64,000 nucleotides of DNA, from NCBI RefSeq assembly GCF_036108815.1, contig NZ_CP107985.1, positions 7,747,501 to 7,811,500 of the forward strand, in the 5' to 3' direction. How positions within the stretch are numbered: position 1 is the stretch's first letter; every line of letters starts with the position of its first letter. A program made the translations under genes and the position numbers. Source of the DNA: Streptomyces sp. NBC_00353. GTDB lineage: Bacteria > Actinomycetota > Actinomycetes > Streptomycetales > Streptomycetaceae. Shown piece by piece: positions 25,817 to 33,834 of this stretch. The notes under the pieces are model-generated. The model was given only the letters and a program-made list of their open reading frames with translations. It was not told where the DNA came from and did no database searches.

Positions 25817-27495
25817 CCGAGTCCAACACCGACGCCGACACCGGGTCCGGCTACGCGGCAAAACCCTGGATCTCCCTGCTCAGCGAGGCCCAGCGGGCTC
25901 CCGTCAGCCCCGCCGAGACTGTGGTGCACGCCTTTCGCGCCTCCGTCGCCCGCGCCCCCGAGCACCCGGCGCTCGCCTACTTCGACGGGCGCCTCAGCTA
26001 CCGCGAGACCGATGCGCTCTCCGACTCGGTGGCCGGTCATCTCGCCGCGAAGGGCCTGGAGCGCGGCGACCGGGTCGCGATCATGCTGCAGAACTCCCCG
26101 CAGTTCGTACTCGCGCTGCTCGGCGCCTGGAAGGCGGGGGCGACCGTCGTCCCGCTCAACCCGATGTACAAGTCCGGCGAGGTCGGCCACGTACTGAAGG
26201 ACGCCGAGGTCACCGCGCTGATCTGCGCGGACCGGGCGTGGGAGTCGTATCTGCGGGACACCGCGGCCGCCGCCGCGACCGTACGGATCGCCGTCACCGC
26301 CTGCGAGCTCGACCTCCAGAGCCAGAACGACGACCGGGTCCTGAACTTCGAGCGGCTGCCGGCCCCCGAGGACGCCGACGACCTGGTGGCCGTCGCCCGC
26401 CGCGGGCTCGCCGCCCCCGAAGACCGCGAACTCACCGCCGCCGACGTGGCGCTGATCAGCTACACCTCCGGGACCAGCGGCACCCCCAAGGGCGCCATGA
26501 ACTCCCACGGCAACATCATGGTCAACGCCGAGCGCCAGCGGACCGGACACCCGGTCGCCGAGGGCTCCTCGTACTTCGCGCTCGCCCCGCTCTTCCACAT
26601 CACCGGCATGGTGTGCCAGCTGGCCGCCTGTCTCACCAACGCGGGCACCCTCGTCCTCGCGTACCGTTTCCATCCCGGTGTCGTGCTCGACGCGTTCGCC
26701 GAGCACCGCCCCGCGTACACCGTCGGCCCGTCGACCGCCTTCATGGCGCTCGCCGCCCATCCCGACGTGACCCGTGAGCACTTCGCCTCGTTCCAGGTGA
26801 TCTCCTCCGGTGGTGCACCGTTGCCGCCCGCGCTCGTGGAGAAGTTCCGTGCGGGCTTCGGCCCGTACATCCGCAACGGCTACGGCCTCACCGAGTGCAC
26901 CGCGCCCTGCGCCTCCGTACCGCCCGAGCGGGAAGCCCCCGTCGACCCGGTCTCCGGGACGCTCTCCGTCGGCGTTCCCGGCCCGGACACGATCGTCCGG
27001 ATCCTCGACGAGAACGGCGAGGAGGTGCCGTTCGGCGAACAGGGCGAGATCGCCGTCCGCGGTCCCCAGGTCGTCTCCGGCTACTGGCGGCTGCCCGACG
27101 CCTCCGCCGCCGCCTTCCCGGACGGTGAGCTGCGGACGGGCGACATCGGCTTCATGGACCGCGACGGCTGGCTGTACGTCGTCGACCGCAAGAAGGACAT
27201 GATCAACGCCTCCGGCTTCAAGGTCTGGCCGCGTGAGGTGGAAGATGTCCTGTACACCCACCCGGCGGTACGGGAGGCGGCGGTCGTCGGCGTCCCCGAC
27301 GCCTACCGCGGCGAGACCGTCCGGGCGTACGTCAGCCTGCGGCCCGGTGCGGTGGTCGAGCCCGGAGAGCTGGGCGCGTACTGCAAGGAGCGGCTCGCCG
27401 CCTACAAGTACCCGCGCGAGGTCGAGATCCTGGCTGAACTCCCGAAGACGGCAAGTGGGAAGATCCTCAGGCGGGAACTGCGTTCAGCGCAGTAG
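25813..27495 (+). CDS. Acyl-CoA synthetase (AMP-forming)
   Basis: Activates a carboxylic acid to its CoA thioester through an acyl-adenylate. The 560-residue ANL enzyme has the P-loop-like motif YTSGTSGTPKGAM (about 216-228), the NGYGLTE motif, the hinge GDIGFMDRDGWLYVVDRKKDMI and the C-terminal catalytic Lys in KTASGKILRRE. The ATG at 25813 overlaps the SDR stop (ATGA). It sits in an SDR-synthetase-TetR operon facing an APH kinase/acyl-CoA dehydrogenase operon with a matching operator, so it probably provides the CoA ester that those enzymes process. Short to medium acids are likely, but this is not proven. Confidence 0.94.
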   Translation: MTESNTDADTGSGYAAKPWISLLSEAQRAPVSPAETVVHAFRASVARAPEHPALAYFDGRLSYRETDALSDSVAGHLAAKGLERGDRVAIMLQNSPQFVLALLGAWKAGATVVPLNPMYKSGEVGHVLKDAEVTALICADRAWESYLRDTAAAAATVRIAVTACELDLQSQNDDRVLNFERLPAPEDADDLVAVARRGLAAPEDRELTAADVALISYTSGTSGTPKGAMNSHGNIMVNAERQRTGHPVAEGSSYFALAPLFHITGMVCQLAACLTNAGTLVLAYRFHPGVVLDAFAEHRPAYTVGPSTAFMALAAHPDVTREHFASFQVISSGGAPLPPALVEKFRAGFGPYIRNGYGLTECTAPCASVPPEREAPVDPVSGTLSVGVPGPDTIVRILDENGEEVPFGEQGEIAVRGPQVVSGYWRLPDASAAAFPDGELRTGDIGFMDRDGWLYVVDRKKDMINASGFKVWPREVEDVLYTHPAVREAAVVGVPDAYRGETVRAYVSLRPGAVVEPGELGAYCKERLAAYKYPREVEILAELPKTASGKILRRELRSAQ

Positions 27496-27532
27496 AGCAG
27501 CGGACACATCGTACGGAAGGCAGGTGGCGGCA

Positions 27533-28126
27533 ATGGCCAGAACGACGGACGGGAACGATGCCCCGGTCCCGCAGCGGCTGCTGGCCGCCGCCACCCGGCT
27601 CTTCGCCGAGCAGGGTTACGACCGCACGTCGGTCCAGGAGATCGTCGAGGCGGCGGGCGTCACCAAGGGGGCGCTGTACCACTACTTCGGGTCCAAGGAG
27701 GATCTCCTCCAGGAGGTCTACGCCCGGGTGCTGCGGCTCCAGCAGGAGCGGCTCGACGCCTTCGCCGACGCCGAGGCGCCGGTCGAGCAGCGGCTGCGGG
27801 ACGCGGCGGCGGATGTCGTCGTCACGACGATCGAGAACCTCGACGACGCGTCGATCTTCTTCCGGTCCATGCACCATCTGAGCCCGGAGAAGAACAAGCA
27901 GGTGCGGGTGGAGCGGCGCCGCTACCACGAGCGGTTCCGGGCGCTGGTCGAAGAAGGGCAGCAGAGCGGGGTGTTCTCGACGGCGACGCCGGCGGATCTG
28001 GTGGTGGACTACCACTTCGGCTCGGTGCACCACCTGTCGACGTGGTACCGCCCGGACGGCCCGCTCAGCCAGCAGGAGGTCGCCGACCATCTGGCCGACC
28101 TGCTGCTGCGCGCGCTGCGGCCGTAG
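27533..28126 (+). CDS. TetR-family regulator of the SDR/synthetase/kinase/dehydrogenase cluster
   Basis: A 197-residue repressor. The helix-turn-helix is at about 14-60 (TSVQEIVEAAGVTKGALYHYF), followed by a helical domain rich in charged residues, as in FadR/KstR2-like regulators that bind acyl-CoA. It is the third gene of the SDR operon (37 bases after the synthetase). The matching operators at 25000 and 30608, at the two outer promoters of the cluster, are its probable sites, giving autoregulation and control of the facing operon. The ligand is likely an acyl-CoA of the pathway. Confidence 0.88.
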   Translation: MARTTDGNDAPVPQRLLAAATRLFAEQGYDRTSVQEIVEAAGVTKGALYHYFGSKEDLLQEVYARVLRLQQERLDAFADAEAPVEQRLRDAAADVVVTTIENLDDASIFFRSMHHLSPEKNKQVRVERRRYHERFRALVEEGQQSGVFSTATPADLVVDYHFGSVHHLSTWYRPDGPLSQQEVADHLADLLLRALRP

Positions 28127-28141
28127 GAACCGGGGCGCGGT

Positions 28142-28286
28142 GGTTGCCGCTCCGTCCTCACTCGCCGGGCGGGCTTGATCCTCCCCGCCCGTGGTCGAGC
28201 CGTTCGTCCTCCATCGCCGGACGGTCCTGTGATGCCCGCGCGGCACCGTCGAGCCCGTCCGGCGCTCGAGGGCGGAAGCGGCAACC
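28142..28286. repeat. Nested palindromes between convergent TetR and acyl-CoA dehydrogenase genes
   Basis: An imperfect inverted repeat of about 32 bases (28142-28173 against 28254-28286) starts GGTTGCCGCT and runs into CGCCGG-CGGG. Inside it are further hairpins: CGGGCGGG/CCCGCCCG (28166-28191) and CGCCGGACGG/CCGTCCGGCG (28215-28264). The CGCCGGACGG core is a common Streptomyces intergenic repeat unit. It probably also ends both transcripts. Confidence 0.7.
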
Positions 28287-28321
28287 GGACGCACCCGGCC
28301 ACCGCCCGCCCCGGCCACCGC

Positions 28322-29536
28322 CTACAGGTACCGCTTGATCTCGCGCCGCGCCAGCGACCTCTGGTGCACCTCGTCGGGCCCGTCGGCCAGCCGCAGCGTC
28401 CGCGCCGCCGCCCACAGTTCCGCCAGCGGGAAGTCCTGGCTGACGCCGCCCGCGCCGTGCAGTTGCACCGCCTGGTCGAGGATGTCGACCACCGCGCGCG
28501 GGGTGGCGATCTTGATGGCCTGGATCTCCGTGTGCGCACCCCGGTTGCCGACGGTGTCCATCAGCCACGCCGTCTTCAGCACCAGCAGCCGCAACTGCTC
28601 CACCGTGACCCGCGCGTCCGCGATCCAGTTCTGCACGACGCCCTGCTGGGCGAGCGGCTTGCCGAAGGCCGTACGGGACACCGCCCGCCTGCACATCAGC
28701 TCGATGGCCCGCTCGGCCATCCCGATCAGCCGCATGCAGTGGTGGATCCGGCCCGGGCCGAGACGCGCCTGGGCGATGGCGAAGCCGCCGCCCTCCTCGC
28801 CGATCAGGTTCGTGGCGGGCACCCGCACATCGGTGAACACGACTTCCGCGTGACCGCCGTGGTAGTGGTCCTCGTACCCGTACACCTGCATCGCGCGCCG
28901 CACTTCGAGGCCGGGCGTGTCACGCGGGACCAGGATCATCGACTGCTGGCGGCGGATGTCGGGGCCGTCCGGGTCGGTCTTGCCCATCACGATGAAGATC
29001 CGGCAGTCCGGGTTCATCGCCCCGGAGATGTACCACTTGCGGCCGTTGATGACGTAGTCGTCGCCGTCCCGCACGATCCGGGTCTCGATGTTCGTCGCGT
29101 CCGACGAGGCCACCTCGGGCTCCGTCATGGCGAACGCCGACCGGATCTCACCGGCGAGCAGCGGCTCCAGCCACTGCTTCTTCTGCTCGTCCGTGCCGAA
29201 CTGGAAGAGCACCTCCATGTTCCCGGTGTCCGGCGCCGCGCAGTTCAGCGCGGTCGGTGCCAACTGCGGGGACCGACCGGTGATTTCGGCGAGCGGAGCG
29301 TACTGGAGGTTGGTCAGCCCGGCGCCGTACTCCGCGTCGGGCAGGAAGAGGTTCCACAGGCCCTGCTTGCGCGCCTCCGCCTTCAGGTCCTCGACGACCT
29401 GCGGGGTGTCCCACGGGGAGGCGAGCAGTGCGCGCTGCTCGTCCGCGATCTTCTCGGCCGGGAGGACATGCTCGTCCATGAAGGCGAGCAGCTTGGTGCG
29501 CAGCTCTTCCGTGCGGGCGTCGAATGCGAAATCCAT
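28322..29536 (-). CDS. Acyl-CoA dehydrogenase, ACAD10/11-like
   Basis: An FAD enzyme of 404 residues, longer than classical ACADs and of the ACAD10/ACAD11 type by size and context. It has SAFAMTEPEVASSDATNIET, GRKWYISGA and ENLIGEEGGGF-like blocks and ends REIKRYL. Near the C-terminus the usual GYGY/Glu region is replaced by QLHGAGGVSQDFPLAELWA and LADGPDEVHQ. It lies 7 bases after an APH-type kinase gene, the same pair that is fused in animal ACAD10/11 and forms LvaA/LvaC in Pseudomonas. Those systems convert 4-hydroxyacyl-CoA through 4-phosphoacyl-CoA to enoyl-CoA. That role is proposed here by analogy. Confidence 0.9.
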   Translation of the reverse strand: MDFAFDARTEELRTKLLAFMDEHVLPAEKIADEQRALLASPWDTPQVVEDLKAEARKQGLWNLFLPDAEYGAGLTNLQYAPLAEITGRSPQLAPTALNCAAPDTGNMEVLFQFGTDEQKKQWLEPLLAGEIRSAFAMTEPEVASSDATNIETRIVRDGDDYVINGRKWYISGAMNPDCRIFIVMGKTDPDGPDIRRQQSMILVPRDTPGLEVRRAMQVYGYEDHYHGGHAEVVFTDVRVPATNLIGEEGGGFAIAQARLGPGRIHHCMRLIGMAERAIELMCRRAVSRTAFGKPLAQQGVVQNWIADARVTVEQLRLLVLKTAWLMDTVGNRGAHTEIQAIKIATPRAVVDILDQAVQLHGAGGVSQDFPLAELWAAARTLRLADGPDEVHQRSLARREIKRYL

Positions 29537-29543
29537 GGGCTGA

Positions 29544-30566
29544 TCAGCCTTCCTGGAGGGTGGTGAGGCCGTGCTCGATGAAGACGGGGACGAGATCGCC
29601 GATCCGGTCGAAGCCGGCGCCGACCGTCTGGCCGAGGGTGTAGCGGTAGTGGATGCCCTCCAGGATCACGGCGAGCTTGAACCACGCGAACGCCGTGTAC
29701 CAGGAGATGGCGGAGGTGTCCCGGCCGGAGCGGGCGGCGTAGCGCTCGATCAGTTCGGCGGGGGTGGGGTGGCCGGCCGCGCCGCTGGTGGTGGAGACCG
29801 GGGACCTGGGCAGACCGAGATCGGAGCTGTACATCACCAGGAGGCCGAGGTCGGTCAGCGGGTCGCCGAGCGTCGACATCTCCCAGTCGAGGACGGCCTT
29901 GATCTCGTCGTCCGAGCCGATCAGGACGTTGTCCAGGCGGTAGTCGCCGTGGATGACGGTGGGCGCGGGGGAGACGGGCAGTTCGCGCCCGAGCGCGGCG
30001 TGCAGCTCGTCGATGCCGGGCAGTTCGCGGTTGCGGGAGGCGTCCAGCTGCTTGCCCCAGCGGCGCAGCTGCCGGTCGAGGAAGCCCTCGGGGCGTCCGA
30101 AGTCGCCGAGCCCCACGGACTCGGGGTCCACCGCGTGCAGTTCCACCAGTGTGTCGACCAGTCCGAGGACGGCCGCCCGGGTGCGCTCGGGGCCGAGCGG
30201 GGCGAGCTGCTCGGCGGTGCGGTACGGGGTCCCCTCGACGTACTCCATGAGGTAGAACGGCGACCCGATGACGGAATCGTCCTCGCAGAGCAGCACCGGC
30301 TCGGGCACCGGCACGGCTGTCGGATGCAGTGCGCTGATCACCCGGTGCTCGCGCTTCATGTCGTGCGCGGTGGCGAGGACATGGCCGAGCGGCGGCCGGC
30401 GGACGACCCAGTGGCCGGTGCCGTCCGTGACGATGTACGTCAGGTTGGAGCGACCGCCCTCGATGAGACGGGCTTCGAGCGGTCCGTTCACCAGACCCGG
30501 CCGCTCGCGGTCGAGATATCCGCGGAGCCGGTCCAGGTCGAGACCTGGCGGGTGGACTGAGCTCAT
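29544..30566 (-). CDS. APH-type phosphotransferase (possible hydroxyacyl-CoA kinase)
   Basis: A 340-residue aminoglycoside-phosphotransferase-fold kinase. The N-lobe has the Gly-loop region GGRSNLTYIV and the C-lobe has the catalytic loop VIHGDYRLDNVL and the metal-binding AVLDWEMSTLGDPLTDLG. The ATG at 30566 (MSSVHPPGLD) follows GGAGG by 9 bases; an ATG at 30716 would span the operator and is rejected. It is the first gene of a two-gene operon with the ACAD10/11-like dehydrogenase. It is unlikely to be a resistance enzyme. Its partner suggests it phosphorylates the hydroxyl of a 4-hydroxyacyl-CoA. A TetR-type operator lies 42 bases upstream of the start. Confidence 0.9.
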   Translation of the reverse strand: MSSVHPPGLDLDRLRGYLDRERPGLVNGPLEARLIEGGRSNLTYIVTDGTGHWVVRRPPLGHVLATAHDMKREHRVISALHPTAVPVPEPVLLCEDDSVIGSPFYLMEYVEGTPYRTAEQLAPLGPERTRAAVLGLVDTLVELHAVDPESVGLGDFGRPEGFLDRQLRRWGKQLDASRNRELPGIDELHAALGRELPVSPAPTVIHGDYRLDNVLIGSDDEIKAVLDWEMSTLGDPLTDLGLLVMYSSDLGLPRSPVSTTSGAAGHPTPAELIERYAARSGRDTSAISWYTAFAWFKLAVILEGIHYRYTLGQTVGAGFDRIGDLVPVFIEHGLTTLQEG

Positions 30567-30607
30567 CGTGCGCACCTCCGGGGTGAAAAGACGTCGAAGC
30601 TCATGAT

Positions 30608-30625
30608 GCCGACCAGTCGGTATGT
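30608..30625 (-). promoter_or_regulatory. TetR-type operator ACATACCGACTGGTCGGC before the kinase operon
   Basis: Read on the minus strand. It contains the near-perfect palindrome GCCGACCAGTCGGT and shares the block GACGACATACCGACTGGT with the site at 24995-25012. It lies 42-59 bases before the kinase ATG. Confidence 0.75.
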
Positions 30626-30706
30626 CGTCCAGTGAACTCCCGGATTCCCCGGTGCGGACTCCGGTTCCAGTGGTCCCGGAGTCTGGCGCCCGATCTTGTC
30701 TCTGAA

Positions 30707-30719
30707 TATGGTTCACGTA
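30707..30719 (+). promoter_or_regulatory. -10 box TATGGT giving a probable leaderless mRNA
   Basis: TATGGT (30707-30712) is followed by six bases and then the ATG at 30719. No ribosome site precedes that ATG, so transcription and translation probably start at the same base. A -35 box is not clear. Confidence 0.5.
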
Positions 30720-32008
30720 TGGATACTGCGTTGCTGATCGACGAAGTCCGGCTGACCCCGATCCTCATAGCCGACCCGCCGCTGCTCAACACCCAGGGCG
30801 TCCACCAGCCGTACACCCCACGGCTCATCGTGGAGGTGATCACGCGCGGTGGGACGACCGGCATCGGGGAGACCTACGGGGACGGCAAGTACCTCGAACT
30901 CGCCGAGCCGCTCGCCCAGGCCCTGGTCGGCCGCTCGGTCAGCGATCTGAACGGCCTCTTCGCCCTCGCCGAGGAGGTGTGCGGTGATTCACGCGCCGCC
31001 GACGCGCGCGTGGAAGCCGGCGGCCTGCGCGGCGTCCAGACCTCCGGCAAGCTCCGGCTCTCCGTCGTCTCCGGCTTCGAGGTCGCCTGCCTGGACGCCC
31101 TGGGCAAGTCCCTCGGCCTGCCCGTGCACGCGCTGCTCGGCGGCAGGGTCCGCGACAGCGTCGAGTACAGCGCGTACCTCTTCTACCGCTGGGCCGCCCA
31201 TCCCGAGGGCGGCGAACAGGACGACTGGGGTGTGGCCGTCGACCCGGCCGGAGTCGTCGCCCAGGCGCGTCGGTTCGCCCGCGAGTACGGCTTCTCCTCC
31301 TTCAAGCTCAAGGGCGGCGTCTTCGAACCCGACCAGGAGATCGCCGCGATCCGCGCCCTCGCCGAGGCGTTCCCCGGGCAGCCGCTGCGGCTGGACCCGA
31401 ACGGCGCCTGGTCCGTCGAGACCTCGCTGTACGTCGCCGAGCAGCTGAAGGACGTACTCGAATATCTGGAGGATCCGGCGACCGGCACGGACCTGATGGC
31501 CGCCGTCGCCGCGGGCACCGATGTACCGCTCGCCACGAACATGTGCGTCACGACCCTCGCCGAGGTCCCGGAGGCGTTCGCCCGCGGCGCCGTCCAGGTC
31601 GTGCTCTCCGACCACCACTACTGGGGCGGCCTGCACCGCACCCGTGAGCTGGCCGGGATCTGCCGCACCTTCGGAGTCGGACTCTCCATGCACTCCAACA
31701 CCCACCTGGGGATCAGCCTCGCCGCGATGACCCACGTCGCGGCCACCGTCCCCAACCTCGACTACGCCTGCGACAGCCACTACCCCTGGCAGACCGAGGA
31801 CGTCATCACCACCCGTCATGTGTTCAAGGACGGCCGGCTGACCGTCTCCGACGCCCCGGGGCTCGGCGTCGAACTCGACCGGGAACGGCTGGCCGTACTG
31901 CACCGGCGGTGGCTCGCCGACGACGGCACGATGCGCGAGCGCGACGACGCGGCGGCCATGCGCAAGGCCGAGCCGGAGTGGGTGACGCCGGCCATCCCGC
32001 GCTGGTGA
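30719..32008 (+). CDS. Glucarate dehydratase-like enolase-superfamily enzyme
   Basis: A 429-residue sugar-acid dehydratase that removes water from an aldarate such as D-glucarate to a 5-keto-4-deoxy product. The enolase-superfamily active site is complete: KxK at Lys196/Lys198 (SFKLKGG), metal ligands Asp226 (DPNGAW), Glu251 (EDPATG) and Asn274 (ATNMC), and the Asp298/His325 dyad (SDHHYWGG, MHSNTHLG) characteristic of the glucarate dehydratase branch. The start at 30719 is leaderless. It faces the APH kinase operon, and no other sugar-acid gene is adjacent. The gluconate genes lie 11 kb away. Confidence 0.9.
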   Translation: MDTALLIDEVRLTPILIADPPLLNTQGVHQPYTPRLIVEVITRGGTTGIGETYGDGKYLELAEPLAQALVGRSVSDLNGLFALAEEVCGDSRAADARVEAGGLRGVQTSGKLRLSVVSGFEVACLDALGKSLGLPVHALLGGRVRDSVEYSAYLFYRWAAHPEGGEQDDWGVAVDPAGVVAQARRFAREYGFSSFKLKGGVFEPDQEIAAIRALAEAFPGQPLRLDPNGAWSVETSLYVAEQLKDVLEYLEDPATGTDLMAAVAAGTDVPLATNMCVTTLAEVPEAFARGAVQVVLSDHHYWGGLHRTRELAGICRTFGVGLSMHSNTHLGISLAAMTHVAATVPNLDYACDSHYPWQTEDVITTRHVFKDGRLTVSDAPGLGVELDRERLAVLHRRWLADDGTMRERDDAAAMRKAEPEWVTPAIPRW

Positions 32009-32069
32009 GCCCGGGACGGCCCGGGGGTGGACCAGGTGCCGGGAGGCCGCCGACGCGGTCCTGATCCGG

Positions 32070-32084
32070 GGCCGGCGTCCGGCC
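32070..32084 (+). terminator. Short hairpin after the dehydratase gene
   Basis: GGCCGG-CGT-CCGGCC, 62 bases after the stop; a weak terminator candidate. Confidence 0.4.
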
Positions 32085-32164
32085 ACGGACCGCCCACGCC
32101 GCGGCGGCCGTCCGAGGCCCTCACCGTCTGAGTTGCGTCCGGCCTGAGCAGCCCGGATGGTCGG

Positions 32165-33103
32165 ATGATGAAGGCGATCAGCTACAGCAGGTACGGCGGG
32201 GCAGAGGTCCTGGAGTACGGCGAGCGGCCCGACCCCAAGGTCGGCCCGGACAGTGTGCTGGTGAAAGTGCGGGCAGCGGCCGTCAACCCGGTCGACTGGA
32301 AGGCCAGGGAGGGCCATCTCCAGTCAGGACTGGAGGCCGTCTTTCCGGTGATCCCCGGCTGGGACGTCTCCGGAGTCGTCGTACAGCCCGGTATCGCCGT
32401 CGACGAATTCGCTGTCGGCGACGAGGTCATCGGCTATGTGCGGGAGGACTTCCTGTCCCGCGGCACCTTTGCCGAGTACGTCGCGGCCCCCGTGCGCACC
32501 CTCGCCCGCAAGCCGCTCAGCCTGAGCTTCGAGGCGGCGGCGGGCCTGCCGCTGGCCGGTCTCACCGCGTACCAGGTGCTGCACCGCTCGCTGCGGATCC
32601 AGGACGGCGACACCGTGCTGGTCCACGCGGCCGCGGGCGGGGTGGGCTCACTGGCCGTCCAGCTCGCCCGGCACGCGGGCGCCCGCGTCATCGGCACCGC
32701 CAGCGACCACAACCACGACCATGTGCGAAAGCTCGGCGGCGAGCCGGTGGCGTACGGCGAAGGGCTCGCCGACCGGATCAGGGCCCTGGCCCCCGACGGG
32801 GTCGACGCCGCCTTCGACACCGTCGGCGGCGAGGCCCTGCGTGTCTCCGCGGAAGTGCTGAAGCCCGGGGGCCGGCTGGTGTCCATCGCGGACGGCGAGG
32901 TCTTCTCGTACGGCGGCCGCTACGCCTTCGTACGGCCCGACGCCGACGACCTCGCCCAGCTGAGCGCCCTGGCCGAGCAGGGCGTCATCTCGGTCCATGT
33001 CGACCGCACCTTCCCGCTGGAACAGGCCGCGGACGCCTACCGGCTGAACGAGGAGGGGCGCACCCGCGGGAAGATCGTCGTCACCGTCCCCTGGGACAGC
33101 TGA
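32165..33103 (+). CDS. NADPH:quinone reductase-type (zinc-free MDR) oxidoreductase
   Basis: A 312-residue MDR-family oxidoreductase of the quinone-reductase branch. AAVNPVDWKAREG near the N-terminus and the Rossmann segment VLVHAAAGGVGSLAVQLAR are typical. The cysteine ligands of zinc alcohol dehydrogenases are absent. It probably reduces quinones or enones with NADPH in the cytoplasm. Two adjacent ATGs (32165, 32168) are possible starts and no clear ribosome site is present. It stands alone and converges on the DUF202 pair 18 bases away. Confidence 0.9.
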   Translation: MMKAISYSRYGGAEVLEYGERPDPKVGPDSVLVKVRAAAVNPVDWKAREGHLQSGLEAVFPVIPGWDVSGVVVQPGIAVDEFAVGDEVIGYVREDFLSRGTFAEYVAAPVRTLARKPLSLSFEAAAGLPLAGLTAYQVLHRSLRIQDGDTVLVHAAAGGVGSLAVQLARHAGARVIGTASDHNHDHVRKLGGEPVAYGEGLADRIRALAPDGVDAAFDTVGGEALRVSAEVLKPGGRLVSIADGEVFSYGGRYAFVRPDADDLAQLSALAEQGVISVHVDRTFPLEQAADAYRLNEEGRTRGKIVVTVPWDS

Positions 33104-33121
33104 CGGCCCCGACACGTCCCC

Positions 33122-33433
33122 TCAGAAGATCATCGCCGCTGCGAACACCGCGAGCGCCACCGCGCACACCGCCGCCGTCAGCGCGCCGCGCGGCGACAGC
33201 GGTCGCGGCTGCGCGGTCGCCATCCCGCGCACCCGCCGGTGCGCCACCTGCAGAAAGCCCAGCCAGGCCAGCACGCTCAGCGACAGGGCGACGAATCCGG
33301 CCGGGGTCGCACCGTTGTGCAGGGCCTGCCTGCCGGCCAGCAGAGCCACCACCGTGCAGGACAGGGTGGTACGCCGCCACGCCAGCCTGGTCCGCTCGGG
33401 CTGCAGCCCGGGGTCCCGGACGGCGGCCGTCAA
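33122..33433 (-). CDS. DUF202 small membrane protein (second copy)
   Basis: A 103-residue protein with the DUF202 signature RTRLAWRRTTLSCTVVALL and three predicted helices. The start is a TTG at 33433 overlapping the stop of the preceding DUF202 gene (TTGA); no ATG or GTG in frame fits. The domain is often found in pairs and its function is unknown. It is the last gene of the leftward NUDIX-DUF202-DUF202 unit and depends on coupled translation. Confidence 0.8.
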   Translation of the reverse strand: MTAAVRDPGLQPERTRLAWRRTTLSCTVVALLAGRQALHNGATPAGFVALSLSVLAWLGFLQVAHRRVRGMATAQPRPLSPRGALTAAVCAVALAVFAAAMIF

Positions 33434-33825
33434 CGGCTCTCCCAGCCGAAGACGACCACCACCACCATGGAGACGGCGACGACGGCGACCGCAAGTCCGA
33501 GCAGCGCCGGGAAGCGGGAGACCGGCAGGTCCTCGCCGCGCCGCATCGCCCGCTCGCACCGCACCCAGTGGTTGACCGCCCGCAGCGCACACAGCACACC
33601 GGCCGCCAGCAGTGCGAGCGCCAGCCCCGTCCGGACCCCCCAAGCCAGCTCCGGCAGGAACTGGTCGACGGCGAAGCCGCCGCCGATGAGCGCCAGAGCC
33701 GTCCGGATCCAGGCGAGGAAGGTGCGCTCGTTGGCGAGCGAGAAGCGGTAGTCGGGGGTGTCGCCCTCGTCACGGATCCGCTCCGGCGCGAACCACAGCC
33801 TCAGACCTTGTACGAAGTCGTTCAC
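33430..33825 (-). CDS. DUF202 (YidH-like) membrane protein
   Basis: A 131-residue membrane protein of the YidH/DUF202 family. It has the hallmark FSLANERTFLAWIRTALALIGGG (about 29-51) and three hydrophobic helices. It starts with GTG at 33825, nine bases after the NUDIX stop, and is overlapped at its end by the second DUF202 gene. Two adjacent DUF202 proteins probably form one complex. The role is unknown. Confidence 0.87.
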   Translation of the reverse strand: MNDFVQGLRLWFAPERIRDEGDTPDYRFSLANERTFLAWIRTALALIGGGFAVDQFLPELAWGVRTGLALALLAAGVLCALRAVNHWVRCERAMRRGEDLPVSRFPALLGLAVAVVAVSMVVVVVFGWESR

Positions 33826-33834
33826 GTCCGAACC

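Noticed and set aside
29544..30566. Aminoglycoside resistance gene
   Set aside because: The fold is APH-type but the gene is in an operon with an ACAD10/11-like dehydrogenase; no resistance context.
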